A DNA stretch of 64,000 nt from Oscillatoriaceae cyanobacterium M7585_C2015_266 (GCA_015295835.1 DVEG01000020.1:235709-299708); one strand, 5' to 3'. Numbered from the stretch's first letter, positions 18,761 through 28,062 are shown. The notes: generated by a model not told the origin, from the letters alone. Program-made: numbers and translations.

Positions 18761-20668
18761 TCAAGAAGATATGACGACTCGACCAATTGGGTGAGCGCTA
18801 CAGGTGAGAATATAATTTTGTTGGCGATCGCTCTCTTCTAATGCTATTGGTTCTTGCTCATATTCTACTTTACCTTCTAGAAGTTTCTGCTTACAAGTTC
18901 CGCAAGTTCCTGCTCTGCAACTGTTAGGAATGTCAATTCCTTGGCTCTCGGCAATATCAAGAATCAAATCAGTACTAGAGCAGGCAATTTCTTTACCAGA
19001 CTTAGCAAAAACAACGATAGCGGATTTAGCTGTGGGTGCGACAGCAGCGTCATGCCCATTGGTTGACGATGTTTCTGTAGCGATCGCAACCGCATCAACT
19101 GCGGCTAAAACTGCTGATTCTGCCCTGGTTTCTTCCTTTGCTGTTGCACCAAAATGCTTGATCAACAAATCCCTTAACACGGGCTTAAGATCCTCGCAGG
19201 CAATCCCTTTTTTCACGCAACTGCCGAGTTTAGCATCTTTGCCTACTTTGCCGCCCATATATAAATCAACCCCCTCAACGGTTTTACCATTTTTGCGAAC
19301 TTTAGTTCCGATTAAACCGATATCCGCTATTTGAGGCTGACCGCAGGAATTGGGGCAACCCGTCCAGTGAATTCGCACCGAGCGCGGCAACGACAGTTCA
19401 GCTTCTAATTCCTTAATCATTGCCAAAGCGCGGTTTTTAGTTTCAATCAAAGCGAAACTACAGAATTGTGCGCCTGTGCAAGAAACCAGGGTTCTCGTAA
19501 GAGGTGCTGGATTGATAGAAAATCGCTGTAGCAGTGGTTCTTTCAAAAACGCTTCTAAGCGAGAATCAGGAATATTAGGAAGGATAATATTTTGTTCCAC
19601 AGTGAAGCGGATTTCCCCGCTGCCGTAAACATCAGCCATGCGGGCTAGGTCAAACATATCGGGAGCGTACATTCGCCCGACGGGTACGTGCAAACCGACA
19701 TAGTTTAAACCGGGTTGTTTTTGACGGTAAATACCGATGTGATCACGTTTTTCCCAATTTATTTCATCTTTGGGAGCTGCTGACGGCAGTAGGCGCCCGA
19801 ATTGCTTTTCGACTTCAGCGCGGAATTTCTCTATACCCCACTCGTCAATCAGCCACATTAATCGTGCTTTTTGGCGGTTGGCGCGCAAACCGTGATCGCG
19901 ATAGACAATTAAAATTGCTCTACATAAATCTACCACGTCATCGTTAGGCGGCACCCAAACATTGAGGGGAATTGCGGTATCGCAGCGCTTGGCTGAGAAG
20001 AAGCCGCCGACGAGTACATTAAAACCGAGATTGCCGTCTTTGTAGGCGGGAACGAAGGCGAGGTCATTGATTTCGGCGTGGACGGAGTTGTCGCGCCCTC
20101 CTTCGAGGGCGATATTGAATTTCCTTGGCAAGTTGCTAAATTCTGGGTTACCCTCGCCGTTGTTGGTAATCATGTCTTGGATTTTTCGCACTAATCCGCG
20201 TGTGTCGATTAATTCGTCTGCATCGATATCGGCAACGGGGGAACCGGTGATGTTACGAACGTTATCCATTCCGGATTGTACGCTCGTTAAACCGACTTGT
20301 TTTAGTTTGTTGAATATGTCGGGAATGTCTTCTATGCGGATACCTCGCAGTTGGAGATTTTGTCTGGTGGTGATGTCGGCGTTGCCGTCTTCGCCGTAGC
20401 GCTGAACAATTGCGGCGAGGGTCCGCATTTGGGAGCTAGTAAGTATGCCATTTGGTAACCGCAATCGCATCATAAATTTGCCAGGAGTGACAGGGCGGAA
20501 GAATATGCCTAACCATTTGAGGCGGTATTCCCGATCGCTTTCATCTATCGCTTCCCAGCCAATTTTTGCAAAATATTCCAGTTCTTCTTTGACTGCCAAG
20601 CCATCTTTTTCGGCTTTAATTTTCTCGAATTTATTTAGACTTGTGGTTTGAACTTCTGCATCTGTCAT
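18761..20668 (-). CDS. nirA: Ferredoxin-nitrite reductase NirA with C-terminal ferredoxin domain
   Basis: 635 residues against about 510 for standard NirA. It reduces nitrite to ammonium with six electrons from ferredoxin. The siroheme/[4Fe-4S] ligands are visible as SCTGAQFCSFA and GCPNSCGQPQ. A linker (about 500-545) leads to a plant-type [2Fe-2S] ferredoxin domain (about 549-635) with the C-x4-C-x2-C set in SCRAGTCGTCKQ and the fourth cysteine in YILTCSAHP. A similar fused NirA is described from Plectonema boryanum. The domain may supply electrons internally. It is the first gene of the nitrate operon and has an NtcA-type promoter. Confidence 0.96.
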   Translation of the reverse strand: MTDAEVQTTSLNKFEKIKAEKDGLAVKEELEYFAKIGWEAIDESDREYRLKWLGIFFRPVTPGKFMMRLRLPNGILTSSQMRTLAAIVQRYGEDGNADITTRQNLQLRGIRIEDIPDIFNKLKQVGLTSVQSGMDNVRNITGSPVADIDADELIDTRGLVRKIQDMITNNGEGNPEFSNLPRKFNIALEGGRDNSVHAEINDLAFVPAYKDGNLGFNVLVGGFFSAKRCDTAIPLNVWVPPNDDVVDLCRAILIVYRDHGLRANRQKARLMWLIDEWGIEKFRAEVEKQFGRLLPSAAPKDEINWEKRDHIGIYRQKQPGLNYVGLHVPVGRMYAPDMFDLARMADVYGSGEIRFTVEQNIILPNIPDSRLEAFLKEPLLQRFSINPAPLTRTLVSCTGAQFCSFALIETKNRALAMIKELEAELSLPRSVRIHWTGCPNSCGQPQIADIGLIGTKVRKNGKTVEGVDLYMGGKVGKDAKLGSCVKKGIACEDLKPVLRDLLIKHFGATAKEETRAESAVLAAVDAVAIATETSSTNGHDAAVAPTAKSAIVVFAKSGKEIACSSTDLILDIAESQGIDIPNSCRAGTCGTCKQKLLEGKVEYEQEPIALEESDRQQNYILTCSAHPIGRVVISS

Positions 20669-20757
20669 TTTTTTACCTGCAACTAATTTTTCTTTCTTTA
20701 TATATTGCTGTTGCTTTTTAGAGCTTGGCTTATTTTGTTTACTTATTGACTATTGAC

Positions 20758-20799
20758 AATTTAAAGACAGAAAATAAGGCTATTTGTATATTTTGTTAC
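20758..20799 (-). promoter_or_regulatory. NtcA-activated promoter of the nirA operon
   Basis: GTA-N8-TAC occupies 20786-20799. On the minus strand, exactly 22 bases later, comes TAAATT (20763-20758), fitting the -10 form TAN3T. This is the full consensus NtcA class II architecture GTAN8TAC-N22-TAN3T. The predicted start near 20751 leaves a leader of about 83 bases before the nirA ATG. NtcA activates nitrogen genes when ammonium is scarce. Confidence 0.88.
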
Positions 20800-20922
20800 G
20801 AAATATTTTTAGTTATGAATATAGTGCATTGACAGAATGCAAATTTTACATGATGGCAGGTAGGCAGACTAGGAGTATCGCTAGAGCGAGTACCCTGCGG
20901 TTTAAGGTCAGAAATGCTAAAT

Positions 20923-20955
20923 AAAAAAACGTTCCCGAACGCCGGCTCAGGAACG
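20923..20955 (-). terminator. Rho-independent terminator of cobA
   Basis: On the minus strand CGTTCC pairs with GGAACG around a GC-rich loop, followed by seven Ts (20929-20923). It lies 24 bases after the cobA stop and separates cobA from the nirA promoter. Confidence 0.85.
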
Positions 20956-20978
20956 CAAGAACAATAACAAAAATCTTA

Positions 20979-21776
20979 CTAAAATACTACAGGCTTACAG
21001 TGGGCCAAAAGCGAGTGCATATGCACCACATTTCCGATCACGGCGATCGCCGGAGCTTCAAACCCCGATGCTTCCACTTGCTGAATGATCGTCTCCAGGG
21101 TACCGATGAGTTCCTGCTGACAGGAACATGTTCCCCAGCGAATCAAAGCTACAGGCGTTTGTAAACTACACCCGGCGGCAATCAGTTGCGGCACGATCGC
21201 TTTCAGATTATGAACCCCCATATAAATAACAATCGTTTCTGAACTGCGAGCGAGCGCTTCCCAGTTCACATGCGGGCGGTACTTTCCCGCTGCTTCGTGA
21301 CCTGTTACAAACGTCACCGAACTGCTGTATTTTCTATGCGTTAGCGGAATCCCAGCATAAGCTGGCGCTGCAATCCCAGAAGTCACTCCTGGCACCACTT
21401 CTACCGGCACCCCAGCCGCTACTAATTCTTCCATCTCCTCGCCGCCCCGCCCAAATATGAAGGGATCGCCGCCTTTTAGCCGCACCACCACTGCTTTAGT
21501 CTGGGCTTTCTCAATCATTAACTGCGTCGTTTCTTCCTGTATCATGGAGTGACGCCCCCGACGCTTGCCTGCATTAATCTTTTCAGCATTGGGATTAATC
21601 ATGGCTAGAATCTGAGGACTAACTAGGGCGTCATAGATTACTACGTCCGCGCATTCCAGAAGTGTCTTGCCCTTGAGGGTGAGCAAACCTGGGTCTCCTG
21701 GTCCTGCACCTACTAAATAAACTTTACCCAGACATTTTTTTTCACTTGCAGTCAGAGTTGAGGCTTTTGCGGTCAT
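20979..21776 (-). CDS. cobA: Uroporphyrinogen-III C-methyltransferase (SUMT)
   Basis: 265 residues from ATG 21776 (MTAKASTLTASEKKCLGKV); an upstream TTG at 21818 is an unlikely start. It methylates uroporphyrinogen III at C2 and C7 with S-adenosylmethionine to precorrin-2, the branch point to siroheme and cobalamin. Motifs: YLVGAGPGDPGLLTLKG at the N-terminus, YDALVSP, VVRLKGGDPFIFGRGGEE, and VVPGVTSGIAAPAYAGIPLTHR. There is no CysG dehydrogenase/chelatase part. Placement beside nirA and its own NtcA-type promoter fit supply of siroheme for nitrite reductase. Confidence 0.95.
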   Translation of the reverse strand: MTAKASTLTASEKKCLGKVYLVGAGPGDPGLLTLKGKTLLECADVVIYDALVSPQILAMINPNAEKINAGKRRGRHSMIQEETTQLMIEKAQTKAVVVRLKGGDPFIFGRGGEEMEELVAAGVPVEVVPGVTSGIAAPAYAGIPLTHRKYSSSVTFVTGHEAAGKYRPHVNWEALARSSETIVIYMGVHNLKAIVPQLIAAGCSLQTPVALIRWGTCSCQQELIGTLETIIQQVEASGFEAPAIAVIGNVVHMHSLLAHCKPVVF

Positions 21777-21890
21777 ATGGTTTGAATTCTGCACGAGGAG
21801 GTAATAACTGAAAAGCAATTAAGTATTGCGATAAGACTGAGGCGGTTTTGAATGTTTTTGCCGCGCCAGAATCAGGCACCTATACTTTCA

Positions 21891-21931
21891 ACTTTAAAGG
21901 CTCACCTGAGATAAATGGTATAGATTACTAC
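21891..21931 (-). promoter_or_regulatory. NtcA-type promoter of cobA
   Basis: GTA-N8-TAC at 21918-21931, then 21 bases on the minus strand and TAAAGT (21896-21891), which fits TAN3T. N21 is within the accepted range. The predicted start near 21884 gives a leader of about 108 bases. No TAN3T occurs at the right distance on the plus strand, so the site should serve cobA rather than the Rieske gene. Confidence 0.75.
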
Positions 21932-22168
21932 CGAAATTTTTATTACATGAAATTTTTGAATTTTTTTAATTCTTTTTTTACATATCTGCAAATTTTTGGG
22001 CAAAGCTTGAGCAAATAAAGTAATAAAATTTTTTACAATTTTGCTTTTAGCGGCGTCGCGAGGGGCGCTGACCAGAACGAGGTGTTGTATATCTGGTAAA
22101 CCTGTGTGTAAAATAGCAGAAACTACGCTTTTTTGTCAAGAATCAAAAGCTTTTTTAGATTAAATTGT

Positions 22169-22657
22169 ATGAATCGCCGTGAGTTTTTAAGCTGGGTTGG
22201 TGTTGGCACTTTGGCCAGTTCCCTGCCGGTGGCGATCGCTGCCTGCTCTCCTGATGCTAACCAGGCTCCCTCTGCACAAAGCAATCCCCCAGCAAATAGC
22301 GCACCACCTCCACCACCTGCTGAGGTAGCAAGTGCAGCAGCTAAACAGTTTCAGGTAGTCGGTACGGTTGCAGAATTGGATAAAAAAGGTCAAATTCTCA
22401 ATAAAAAACTTGCCATTGGCCCCGTTTTGGTCGTCCGCAACCCAGCTGATCCCAAGAGTGTTTTAGCTGTCAATCCCACTTGTACTCACAATGGCTGTAT
22501 TGTGGAATGGGAAAAAGATGAAAAATATTTTCAGTGCCCCTGCCACGATAGCGATTTTGCTGCCGACGGCAAAGTCATCAAAGGACCCGCAAAGCAACCC
22601 CTGAAAACCTATGAAGCTAAGATCGAGGGAAATTCGGTACTCGTTAAAGTATTATAG
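22169..22657 (+). CDS. Rieske [2Fe-2S] protein with Tat/lipoprotein-like N-terminus
   Basis: 162 residues from ATG 22169 (MNRREFLSWVG); the in-frame ATG at 22133 would place extra basic residues before the twin-arginine motif. The leader NRREFLSW fits Tat export, and AIAAC (C26) could be a lipobox. A Pro/Ala-rich spacer follows (about 30-60). Rieske ligands are C105 and H107 (CTHNGC) and C123 and H126 (CPCH), with C110 and C125 placed for the disulfide. It is smaller than PetC of the cytochrome b6f complex and lacks its N-terminal membrane helix, so it resembles the small stand-alone Rieske proteins of cyanobacteria. Its partner is unknown. Confidence 0.88.
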   Translation: MNRREFLSWVGVGTLASSLPVAIAACSPDANQAPSAQSNPPANSAPPPPPAEVASAAAKQFQVVGTVAELDKKGQILNKKLAIGPVLVVRNPADPKSVLAVNPTCTHNGCIVEWEKDEKYFQCPCHDSDFAADGKVIKGPAKQPLKTYEAKIEGNSVLVKVL

Positions 22658-22671
22658 CTTGCTTGAAATTG

Positions 22672-22700
22672 AAAAACCCGGTTTTTACAAATCGGGTTTC
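22672..22700. terminator. Hairpin after the Rieske gene
   Basis: AAAACCCG (22673-22680) pairs with CGGGTTTC (22693-22700). A T-run follows on the minus strand; on the plus strand the tail is less T-rich. It is the same hairpin type as at 2.8 and 12.6 kb. Confidence 0.6.
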
Positions 22701-22896
22701 TAGCTCTCTTCTGTTGTTGGCCTGAAATATAAATTTGTATATACTCACAGAGATAATTACTTAAGTGATAAAGCGCGCTCGCTCTGAACAAAACTAGCAT
22801 GATATAGAAAAAAAACAAAACATCCTTTACAGGGGCGTTTAACTGTGCCCATTTAACCCGCCGAAAAACTTGTAGCAAAAAAAAAGATAAACTCAT

Positions 22897-23451
22897 ATGG
22901 GAACAGCTAATGCTGAAAAAGCCATTGCAGAAAAACAATTTTTCTCACTAGAAGACTACGTGCAAAATCCACCGGATGGTATGGAGTGGGTAGAGGGTTA
23001 CCTAGTTGAGAAAAATGGAATGACATTAACACATGGTGAAGTTCAGCTAAATCTCGGCTCTTTATGGAAAATTTACGCTACTACCAGCGGGCAAGGAGGA
23101 AAAGTTTATACAGAAGCACCCTGTCGCACTAACAAGCAGGGGCGGCGCCCTGATGTTGCTTATTTGACTCCTGAATTAGTAGCAAAGTATGGCAAAGAAG
23201 CTGTTCTACCTGTTAGTTTTCCCCTGGTAGCTGAAATAGCTTCTCCTAATGATTTGGCAGAAGATTTTTTTGCAAAAGCTAAAGAATATTTAGAGTCAGG
23301 TTCGCAAGAAGTATGGCTAATTTTACCAGAAAATAAATGGATATTTGTGATAACACAGACTCAGAAAGTATGGTTTGGTGCTGGCGAGGTAGCGAAAACT
23401 CAAGCAGTGCTGCAAGGATTTACAGTAACGATAGATGAATTAATGGCTTGA
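22897..23451 (+). CDS. Uma2-family (DUF820) putative endonuclease
   Basis: 184 residues of the Uma2/DUF820 family, which has a PD-(D/E)xK nuclease-like fold and many copies in filamentous cyanobacteria. Visible landmarks are FSLEDYVQNPPDGMEWVEG at the start, the core aspartate in RRPDVAYLT, LVAEIASPND, and AKAKEYLESGSQEVWLI with the distal lysine. Length is typical. The biological role of the family is not established. It is a single gene with no obvious partner, between two hairpin-bounded spacers. Confidence 0.88.
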   Translation: MGTANAEKAIAEKQFFSLEDYVQNPPDGMEWVEGYLVEKNGMTLTHGEVQLNLGSLWKIYATTSGQGGKVYTEAPCRTNKQGRRPDVAYLTPELVAKYGKEAVLPVSFPLVAEIASPNDLAEDFFAKAKEYLESGSQEVWLILPENKWIFVITQTQKVWFGAGEVAKTQAVLQGFTVTIDELMA

Positions 23452-23565
23452 ATATAGGCTGCACTTGGTTACGACAGTTTTTGAACACATCTAATACAGC
23501 TTAAAGAATTACTGCCGTGGGCATGTTATTATATAGAGAAGCTACACTAGGAAGTGTAGGATAAA

Positions 23566-24435
23566 ATGAGGTTGGTGTCCAGGCGATTAAAAAAACAGCC
23601 AGAGATGTATAATATATTAACAGAACCTTTGCGAGTGGAGCATTTGAAAATCGCGATCGCTGATTTACCAAAACACCTAGAAGGCACAAAGCTAGTGCAA
23701 TTAACCGACTTCCACTACGAAGGCAAAAGTCTGTCAGATAAACTTTTAAAAGAAGCGATCGCCGCCACCAACGAAGCCGAACCAGATCTGATATTACTCA
23801 CAGGCGACTACGTTACTAACAATCCAACAGCGATTTACAATCTGCTACCGTGGTTGAAACAATTGCAAAGTCGGGCTGGCATTTATGCAGTTTTAGGCAA
23901 CCATGATCTCAAATACCCGCACTCAAAAGCAATAATCACTACTGCCCTAACTAACATAGGAATTCGTGTATTATGGAACGAAATAGTCTATCCCCTAGGA
24001 GATGAGCTGGCATTAGTAGGGCTACCCGATTTCTTCGCTCGCGCCTTCAATCCCGCTGCCGTGATGTCTCAACTCGACGAAACACTACCCCGTATAGTGC
24101 TATCCCACAATCCCGACAGCGCCGAGAAACTACAACCGTGGCGAGTCGATTTGCAACTGTCTGGGCATACCCACGGTGGTCAAATTATTTTACCCAAAAT
24201 CGGGCCACTACCTGCTCAAATTAAAAAATTTTTGCAGCATATTTCTATTCCTTACTTGGAGGCTAATTGTTATAAAGTAACCAAGCATTGGGAATGGGTG
24301 TCGGGGTTGCATCAGTTGGGGAGAAATTTGCTGTATGTCAGTCGCGGGTTGGGAAGCTATTTTCCAGGGCGCTTATTTTGCCCGCCAGAAGTGACAGTAA
24401 TTACATTATTGACATACTCGCCCGCCCTTTCATAG
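23566..24435 (+). CDS. Metallophosphoesterase (YaeI-like)
   Basis: 289 residues with all calcineurin-like metal motifs: LTDFHYEG, LTGDYVTN, VLGNHDLKYP, LSHNPDSAE and LSGHTHGGQI. The family contains lipid-pyrophosphate and nucleotide phosphoesterases; the substrate is unknown here. No signal peptide or membrane segment is visible. ATG 23566 has AGGA at good spacing; ATG 23605 (MYNILTEPL) is an alternative. A second phosphoesterase gene, not closely related, lies convergent at 24.6-25.7 kb. Confidence 0.88.
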   Translation: MRLVSRRLKKQPEMYNILTEPLRVEHLKIAIADLPKHLEGTKLVQLTDFHYEGKSLSDKLLKEAIAATNEAEPDLILLTGDYVTNNPTAIYNLLPWLKQLQSRAGIYAVLGNHDLKYPHSKAIITTALTNIGIRVLWNEIVYPLGDELALVGLPDFFARAFNPAAVMSQLDETLPRIVLSHNPDSAEKLQPWRVDLQLSGHTHGGQIILPKIGPLPAQIKKFLQHISIPYLEANCYKVTKHWEWVSGLHQLGRNLLYVSRGLGSYFPGRLFCPPEVTVITLLTYSPALS

Positions 24436-24604
24436 CAGACACTGGTACAGAGGGGCATAGTTAGGGCTGTAGGCTTTTGTGCTATCACTTAGGGTAGCAA
24501 ACACCTTTATCTCCAAATCCAAATTAAGACTGATCGATATTGGGGGATTTAGCAAGCATTTTCACCTGTGGCATTTCTACCACAAACGAGAGAAAATACT
24601 GCTT

Positions 24605-25714
24605 TTAAAGCAAAAGGGTGGTGTGGTTGTCGATGAATGCGGGGAAAGTGCGATCGCTGGAAAGGGCGCCAAACGCCTGGAAATAACGACGAACCGGCGG
24701 CGGGAAATCGGGAAAGTCAAATAGAGCATCGCCGGCAGCAATGTCTGCCCAAAAATAACGGAGTTTGGATACTAGCGGCTCTGCTTGAGTAAGCGGCAGA
24801 TTTAATGGTGGCTCTAAGAGTAATCTGAGCATGAAATTACGACTGCGCTCGCCTATCCATTCCCGCGAAGTTTGCGCTAACATTGGCCATCCCGGCACAG
24901 ACTGGACGTGATAGGATTGGATTTGCAAGCTTTTTCTCCCTTGCTCATCGATTTGAAACTGCAAAATCCGATAGGGGTGGGGGTAGCTCACTAGAGAGCC
25001 AGTGGTGATGTCGTAGATGCCGCCCTCACTTGCCACATCTTGAACGTGCAAGTGCCCGGTAAATACGAGTGACACCCCTGCTTCTCGCAGTAGCGATAGC
25101 AAAGCAGTAGCATTTTCTAGCATGTATCGTTTCCCCAGGGGATGATGTGACTGCCCAGGTAGGTGTTCGATGACATTGTGATGCACCATTACTAAAATTA
25201 CTGGCTCGTCAGCTTTTGCCAGAACTTCTTTCAGCCAGTTGAATTGTTCGTCATCGAGGTATCCTGCCGATTTTTGCCTAGCTAGTTCGTCAAATTGATT
25301 GGAATTTAGTCCGATTAAACGCACTCCGGGCAAGACTGTACGTGTATAATATAGTTTATCTGAGTTGTCATAGCCGAAGGCCCGGTAGTAGCTAGGAAAT
25401 TCGGCAGCAGCTATAGAGCGAGCGTCTGCCTGAATTACTGGCACGTCGTGATTGCCTGGTACGACATAGACGGGGAAGGGAAGTTGGGCTAGGCGATAGG
25501 CTAGCCAAGCGTGGTTAGCGGCTTCGCCGTGCTGTGTTAAGTCTCCCGGTAGGAGTAGGAAGTCGATATCGAGCTGACTGAGGCGAGCAAGTACGAATTC
25601 CAGTACGGGGATGCTGACTTCTACCAAGTGAAAGCGGCTGTTGTTATTGTCAATCGTTTCAGGTAGTGCTATGTGCAAGTCACTGGCGATCGCAAATTTA
25701 AAATTTATATTCAT
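24605..25714 (-). CDS. Metallophosphoesterase (CpdA-like)
   Basis: 369 residues. Metal-binding motifs: ASDLHIALPE, LPGDLTQHGE, VPGNHDVPV, VMVHHNVIEH and FTGHLHVQD. This arrangement resembles the cyclic-AMP phosphodiesterase/CpdA group, with a C-terminal extension of about 100 residues. cAMP hydrolysis would be interesting given the adenylate cyclase at 57 kb, but the family is broad and the substrate cannot be told from sequence. No membrane segment. Start ATG 25714 (MNINFKFAIASDLH). Confidence 0.85.
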   Translation of the reverse strand: MNINFKFAIASDLHIALPETIDNNNSRFHLVEVSIPVLEFVLARLSQLDIDFLLLPGDLTQHGEAANHAWLAYRLAQLPFPVYVVPGNHDVPVIQADARSIAAAEFPSYYRAFGYDNSDKLYYTRTVLPGVRLIGLNSNQFDELARQKSAGYLDDEQFNWLKEVLAKADEPVILVMVHHNVIEHLPGQSHHPLGKRYMLENATALLSLLREAGVSLVFTGHLHVQDVASEGGIYDITTGSLVSYPHPYRILQFQIDEQGRKSLQIQSYHVQSVPGWPMLAQTSREWIGERSRNFMLRLLLEPPLNLPLTQAEPLVSKLRYFWADIAAGDALFDFPDFPPPVRRYFQAFGALSSDRTFPAFIDNHTTLLL

Positions 25715-25972
25715 AAGATGGACTTCACTAAACTACCCCCAAACATGCTACACCCTTCGCCACAACTTTTTTATTTGCGGCACGGCTAAAGCTTAGCATG
25801 ACTGTCAGGGGAATGTCCTTTCTTTTCTTGCAGTCTGACTTTGGCGGTGCGAGTTGTCTTACCCGCCACCGCCACTAGCTTTTTAAAAGAAAGAATTACC
25901 CCTCACACTTTTTAAATGGAAAAGTGCGCTCGCTACAAGGCTTTCGCTATTTAGATTAGCTATTCACTCCTG

Positions 25973-26395
25973 TCAAACTGCCTCTTTTGCTTGTTTTTCT
26001 TCTTTTTCGTCTTCGCTTTCTTCTGAGCCAGACTGGGAGGCGTCGCCGACGAAGATAAGGTGAATGTGTTTGTATCCAAGGCGAATCTCAAATTCGTCTC
26101 CTGGCTTTAACCCCATCGCCTCGGTATAGGTGGAACCTATAACGATTTGACCGTTTTTGTGAACGCTCACTCGGTATGAAGCCTCTCGACCTCGAGCTTC
26201 TTTTTTTTCTTTTGTCTCCAGTTCAATTCCCCTGGCTGCCAGCACGGCGTCGTAAAATTCCGTGAGGTTGATGCGAACTTCCCCATTTTTTGTTTCAGTG
26301 TAGTATCCACAGCGTTTTGCTATCTCCCGGCGAGGCAAGTTTGAATATTTCTTTATCTCCTGTAGGAGTGCCTTTCCTTTTAGTGCCGTAGCCAT
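25973..26395 (-). CDS. cyAbrB-type transcriptional regulator
   Basis: 140 residues of the cyanobacterial AbrB-like family (Sll0359/Sll0822 type). Residues about 10-50 form a conserved N-terminal region (LLQEIKKYSNLPRREIAKRCGYYTE). The AbrB-like DNA-binding part lies at about 72-115 (YRVSVHKNGQIVIGSTYTEAMGLKPGDEFEIRLG). An acidic/basic Glu-Lys tail ends the protein. Family members are abundant DNA-binding proteins affecting nitrogen, carbon and hydrogenase genes. A link with the nearby NtcA-controlled nitrate cluster is plausible but only inferred. Confidence 0.93.
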   Translation of the reverse strand: MATALKGKALLQEIKKYSNLPRREIAKRCGYYTETKNGEVRINLTEFYDAVLAARGIELETKEKKEARGREASYRVSVHKNGQIVIGSTYTEAMGLKPGDEFEIRLGYKHIHLIFVGDASQSGSEESEDEKEEKQAKEAV

Positions 26396-27565
26396 AATTC
26401 CTCCGATTTCTCCAAACCAAATTTTTACTTATTTTAGCATAATCTTATCTGCTACAGGCAAATAAGGTTAGCTGAAAGTTGAGTGTTCAAACTCATGCTC
26501 CTAGGGCTGTAATTAGTGCGCTACCGCTACATCTTTTGTTAGATGCAGCGCCAACTGCTTCTTTTTTTGGCCTAGTCCTTTTCTCTTACTTAAGCTCAAT
26601 ATTATAAAACGTTGTTCTTTTTTTTGGAACTATTTTTTTGTATATAAATTTATAGCGCTCGCCTGCGGGCAAGCATTTAGCCACATTCATATTTCCAGTA
26701 CTCTAGAGGTGAAAAATAAGCAATAGGGCAGAAATTCTCAAATTTTCGATTGCCTAGCTCCCTATGAAAGCTGATAGCTGATTACTAATAAGTAAGTGTA
26801 CATAATTCAAAAAGTGTGGCGCCTCCCGTTCAATTAGAAAGGGCGTCAGGTAAAAATGAACGCTGCGAAAGAAAAATTTTCTCTTCTCATTAAAAGTGAA
26901 AGAATGTTTTCACTTTAGTACTCTAGCTTGGTACTCTTCTATTCATCATTTCCATTTTTCTAAAAAGGCCAGTTTTGGAACTAATCCAATGGCAATTAGG
27001 GGTAGGCTGATACAATTCTCGCCTTCGCGATAGGAAAAACCCCTAAGGGGTGAAAGCATCCTCTGCAAAATCACGGGCATTGTTATTTTCCTTTCTTACC
27101 TAGCGCCAACTCAAAAGGCTATCTTTTTAATAGAGTCTGGTTATAGGCACAATAGCAGATTCAGGGGGAGAATAAGGGAGAAGCCCTAAGCACTAATATT
27201 TTTTTAAAAATATAGCCAATCTCAGTGATTTGTAAAGTTCCTCTACTAGAGAGAGGGCAGAAAACCTTGCCCCTATATGTACGAATAATTTAGGGCACTA
27301 TATGAAGAATTAAAATTATTAATGTACAGCAGTCAGTAATTTTTCGGAAATTACACAGCAAAAGAGGCTAGCATATAAAGAATGTAAAAATCCTGTACTG
27401 CAAAAAAATTGCTACGGAAGGCTATAATATCTCTAAACACTGAAAACAAATAATAATTCGTAGGCAGGGGAGAAATTCCCCCGACTGCGATCGCAATTTT
27501 GGCTTTGAGAGGGCGAGCGCGCTAACATAACAAAAGTTAACATTTCTTTGAGATTGAGCAGAGTT
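26396..27565. other. 1.17-kb non-coding region upstream of cyAbrB and prxQ
   Basis: No convincing coding frame on either strand. It lies between divergently transcribed cyAbrB and prxQ. It contains short inverted repeats (AACCCCTAAGGGGT near 27048-27061), two copies of AGTACTCTAG (near 26697 and 26917), many stop codons and AT-rich blocks. Either long leaders or an unrecognised RNA gene could explain its length. I recognise none. Confidence 0.5.
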
Positions 27566-28036
27566 ATGAGTGTTAAAGTTGGAGATATCGCGCCCGATTT
27601 CACTTTGCCATCGCAAACCGGCGAACCCGTAAGCCTAAAAGATTTCCGGGGCAAAAAAAGTGTAGTCTTGTATTTTTATCCGAAAGACGACACTCCTGGC
27701 TGTACTGCGGAATCCTGCGCCTTTCGCGATAGTTACGAAGCTTTTACAGAAGCAGGGGCGGTGGTAATTGGCGTCAGCGCCGACTCGCCCGCATCTCACC
27801 AAAAATTTGCCGCCAAGTATAATTTGCCTTTTATCCTACTCAGTGACACTAACAACCAACTACGCAAGCTCTATGGCGTGCCGGCAGCTGCTTTCGGATT
27901 GCTGCCGGGAAGAGTGACTTATGTGATTGACAAACAGGGGGTAGTGCGCCACATTTTTAACTCGATGATGAATTTTAAGGCGCATGTAGAGGAGTCGCTG
28001 AAAACTCTTAAAGAGATTCAAAGCGCTGCTATTTAA
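27566..28036 (+). CDS. prxQ: Peroxiredoxin, PrxQ/BCP type
   Basis: 156 residues from ATG 27566 ([15 protein letters not shown]). It is a thiol peroxidase reducing hydrogen peroxide and organic peroxides with electrons from thioredoxin. The peroxidatic cysteine C46 and resolving cysteine C51 lie in [12 protein letters not shown], the PrxQ spacing. The catalytic arginine environment and core motifs ([44 protein letters not shown]) are present. It lacks an obvious export signal. It ends in a terminator that overlaps the stop codon. Confidence 0.95.
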   Translation: MSVKVGDIAPDFTLPSQTGEPVSLKDFRGKKSVVLYFYPKDDTPGCTAESCAFRDSYEAFTEAGAVVIGVSADSPASHQKFAAKYNLPFILLSDTNNQLRKLYGVPAAAFGLLPGRVTYVIDKQGVVRHIFNSMMNFKAHVEESLKTLKEIQSAAI

Positions 28037-28054
28037 GCGCTCGCTATTTTTTTT
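28022..28054 (+). terminator. Terminator of prxQ
   Basis: AGCGC (28022-28026) pairs with GCGCT (28037-28041), followed by CGCTA and eight Ts. The 5' arm overlaps the last codons of prxQ. Confidence 0.6.
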
Positions 28055-28062
28055 AAACAGTG

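Noticed and set aside
22169..22657. PetC, the Rieske subunit of cytochrome b6f
   Set aside because: Too short in the N-terminal region, with no long membrane helix after the start; it looks like a stand-alone Rieske protein.
25890..25940. CCTCACAC stretch near a hairpin resembling the Yfr1 core
   Set aside because: The flanking stems and T-tail of Yfr1 are not present and the core match is partial.
26501..26520. GTA...TAC upstream of cyAbrB as an NtcA site
   Set aside because: The spacer is ten bases instead of eight, and no TAN3T box lies at the proper distance.
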